From: an uncultured Opitutaceae bacterium
Lineage (GTDB): Bacteria > Verrucomicrobiota > Verrucomicrobiia > Opitutales > Opitutaceae
DNA length: 6,726 bases
Assembly (NCBI GenBank): GCA_903885525.1
Contig: CAISJA010000058.1
Location: forward strand, 1-6,726
Direction of reading: 5' to 3'
Positions 4,819-6,726 of this stretch are shown in pieces. How positions within the stretch are numbered: the first letter of the stretch is position 1; every line of letters begins with the position of its first letter. The notes under the pieces are model-generated. The model made no database searches and was not told the origin of the DNA. It saw only the letters and a list, made by a program, of their open reading frames with translations. The position numbers were made by a program, and so were the translations under genes.

Positions 4819-6726
4819 TCAGGTGGAGGCGTTCCGCCGGAGCCCGAGCACGCGCTTCATTTCCTCCCCCAGCTGGCGCAAATTCACGGGTTTGGTCAAA
4901 TAGCCGTCCACGTCGGCCGCGTAGCCGCGAGCCTTGTCCTCTTCCATGGCCAGGGCCGTGAGGGCGAGGATGGGGATGCCGGTGGTCCGGGCGTTGGCGC
5001 GGATCCGCCGCGTGGCATCCAGCCCGTTCATCTCCGGCATATTGATGTCCATCAGGATGATGTCCGGCATATCTTTCTCCGCCGCCGCGACGGCGATCTG
5101 CCCGTTGGCCGCATGGATGGTGAGGCAACCGTGCAATTGCAGGTAGGATTCCAGCAACTGGAGGTTGATCAGATTATCCTCGGCGATGAGCACCCGCGGA
5201 GGCATCGGCCCGAAGAGGGGACCTTCCTCGCCGGCGGCGGTGGCGGCCGTCTGCCCCCCACGCTCGGGCGAGTGGGCCGGATCACTCACGTTCTCGGGAT
5301 AGGGGATGCTGACGGTGAAACTGCTCCCCTGCCCCACCTCGCTGACCAAAGACAAGGTGCCTCCGTGCAGCTCGGTCATGCGGCGGGCCAAGGACAAACC
5401 GAGGCCGGTGCCGCCATGGTCGCGCTGCAGCCGGCTGCGGGCCTGGATGAAGGGCTGGAAGAGACGCGCCTGATCGGCGGGGGAGATGCCGACGCCGTGA
5501 TCCCAGACGACGAAGTGCATGTGCGAGCCGTCGGGAGAATCCATCACCTGGAGGCCGAGGCGGCCATGCTCCGGAGTGAATTTCACGGCATTGGCGAGCA
5601 GGTTGAGGAACACCTGCTTCAGGCGCCGGCCATCCACATTGGCGCGCGGCCGGGAGAGCTGAAACTCAAACTCCACGGTCTGCCGCTTGCGTCCGGCCTG
5701 GGCGTGCACGAGGCGCAGGCTGGCTTCACAGACGGACTTGAGACTCACGGTATGCCGCTCCAGCTCGAGCCGGCCGGCTTCAATTTTGGAAAGATCGAGA
5801 ATATCATTGATAAGCTCCAGGAGGTGCCGCCCGCTCTCATCAATGCTGCGCAGGCTGGCGGTCTGCTTGGGGGCGAGCGGTCCGAGTGAACCGTCGGCCA
5901 GGATCTCGGCCATGCCCAGGATCACATGGAGCGGGGTGCGCAGTTCATGGCTCATCGTGGCAAGAAATTCGCTTTTGGCGTGGTTGGCGCTGTCCGCCAT
6001 CTTCCGCGCCTTCTCCAGCTCGCCTGTCCGCTGGCGCACCCGTTCCTCGAGATGCACGGTCAGCTCGTTGAGTTCGCGGTTGGTCGCCTCCTGGGTGGCA
6101 TTGATCCCGGCCAGTTGCTGATTGACGGCTCCGATCCGCCCGGCGGCCAGCTGCACATCCTGGCTGATGCGGATGATTTCCGCCGGCGCACTCATGGGCT
6201 TTGTCTCCCGCGGCAGCAGTCCACGCTGTCCGATCGCCTCGGTAGTTTCAGCCAACTGCTGGAGGGCCATGGTCAGCTCACGCGCGGTCAGATGCGAGAC
6301 GCCGAGGATCAGCAGGCTGGCCAGGACCGCCCCGGCCAGGATGTACTCGTAAAACAGGGTGATGTTGCCGATTTCCTCCCAGAGCTGCTGCCGGAGGCAG
6401 ATCCGCCAGTTGTATCCAGGCACGCTCTGCCAGGCCGCATGGTAGCGGACCGGCCGCTTCCCGGACTGATCCGCCTGATCGTAAAGAAACGGTCCCGCCT
6501 GGGCTTGGCCGTCCGGCGCACCCGGGCCGGAAAAAACCTGCAGGGCGACCAGGCCCGGGAAGCCCTGCGCAAACACGACGCGGTCCTCGCTGTCGGTCAG
6601 GACGATGTCAAAGCCCTTCAGGTACTCCGGCCTGGCCACGTTGCGGACCAGCTCCTCCAGGCGGAGCGATCCTTCCAGCACCCAGCGGTGGCCCGCTGCA
6701 TCAGTGAAGGGGGCGCTGATGGCCAC
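4819..6726 (-). CDS. Membrane hybrid histidine kinase with C-terminal receiver (N-terminus beyond window)
   Basis: 635 residues visible; the frame is open at the window edge. Residues 1-118 look like the end of an extracytoplasmic sensor, probably Cache-type (HRWVLEGSLRLEELV, then VPGYNWRICLRQ just before the membrane). One transmembrane helix lies at about 123-146. A HAMP-like/coiled-coil linker (150-250) leads to HisKA with SHELRTP (phospho-acceptor H260). The ATPase domain has the N box (N375/N379, NLLANAVKF), G1 DHGVGI (409-414), F box LFQPFIQ and G2 GGTGLGLS (438-445). The C-terminal receiver (511-628) has acidic E516/D517, phospho-acceptor D560 (LMDINMP), T590 and K612. All catalytic residues are present, so it should be an active hybrid kinase; no HPt domain or output domain follows, so a separate partner is expected. 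A GTG at 6724-6726 could be read as a start, but the incomplete sensor domain argues that the gene continues upstream. It lies 94 nt ahead of the PAS gene. Confidence 0.94.
   Translation of the reverse strand: MAISAPFTDAAGHRWVLEGSLRLEELVRNVARPEYLKGFDIVLTDSEDRVVFAQGFPGLVALQVFSGPGAPDGQAQAGPFLYDQADQSGKRPVRYHAAWQSVPGYNWRICLRQQLWEEIGNITLFYEYILAGAVLASLLILGVSHLTARELTMALQQLAETTEAIGQRGLLPRETKPMSAPAEIIRISQDVQLAAGRIGAVNQQLAGINATQEATNRELNELTVHLEERVRQRTGELEKARKMADSANHAKSEFLATMSHELRTPLHVILGMAEILADGSLGPLAPKQTASLRSIDESGRHLLELINDILDLSKIEAGRLELERHTVSLKSVCEASLRLVHAQAGRKRQTVEFEFQLSRPRANVDGRRLKQVFLNLLANAVKFTPEHGRLGLQVMDSPDGSHMHFVVWDHGVGISPADQARLFQPFIQARSRLQRDHGGTGLGLSLARRMTELHGGTLSLVSEVGQGSSFTVSIPYPENVSDPAHSPERGGQTAATAAGEEGPLFGPMPPRVLIAEDNLINLQLLESYLQLHGCLTIHAANGQIAVAAAEKDMPDIILMDINMPEMNGLDATRRIRANARTTGIPILALTALAMEEDKARGYAADVDGYLTKPVNLRQLGEEMKRVLGLRRNAST

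Noticed and set aside
4630..5889. A 419-codon plus-strand frame opposite the PAS and histidine kinase genes.
   Set aside because: The opposite strand carries complete PAS, HisKA, ATPase and receiver motifs; this frame shows none and is a shadow.

Overview
The window is GC-rich and almost everything functional reads on the minus strand. It joins the start of a cell-division (dcw) operon to a chemotaxis/two-component signalling cluster. Between them lie a tRNA-Cys gene and about 800 bp of decayed intergenic DNA. The MraZ style (a DDKNRLTIP first motif), the mraZ-rsmH-ftsL-ftsI order and the GC-rich codon use suggest a verrucomicrobial bacterium, perhaps of the Opitutaceae. That placement is recalled family resemblance, not a search result.

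Positions 1-2267 hold the beginning of a dcw operon, transcribed from 2267 towards 1. It contains an operator/promoter region, mraZ, a possible 48-residue small ORF, rsmH (16S rRNA m4C1402 methyltransferase), a small FtsL-like membrane protein, and the first 84 residues of a septal penicillin-binding protein (FtsI type) that runs off the edge. Gaps are a few bases except between mraZ and rsmH. Upstream of mraZ are four TGGRG repeats at exactly 10-bp spacing, matching the known MraZ autoregulatory box.

Positions 2268-3055 hold no intact gene. They contain a perfectly abutting pair of 23-bp repeats, a cluster of AGTGCCGTG-like words, and a plus-strand remnant of a zinc-ribbon (transposase-like) protein broken by a frameshift. 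At 3056-3130 is a complete tRNA-Cys(GCA) with encoded CCA, followed by a short hairpin.

Positions 3223-6726 encode, in transcription order, a membrane hybrid histidine kinase (N-terminus beyond the window), a stand-alone Aer-like PAS protein, and a soluble methyl-accepting chemotaxis signalling protein. The last two are separated by 2 nt and look like an Aer energy-taxis receptor split into two polypeptides: a flavin/redox PAS sensor and a cytoplasmic signalling rod.

A cross-cutting observation is that no gene start has a recognisable Shine-Dalgarno sequence, yet every ATG (six clear genes plus the small ORF) is immediately preceded by CC.
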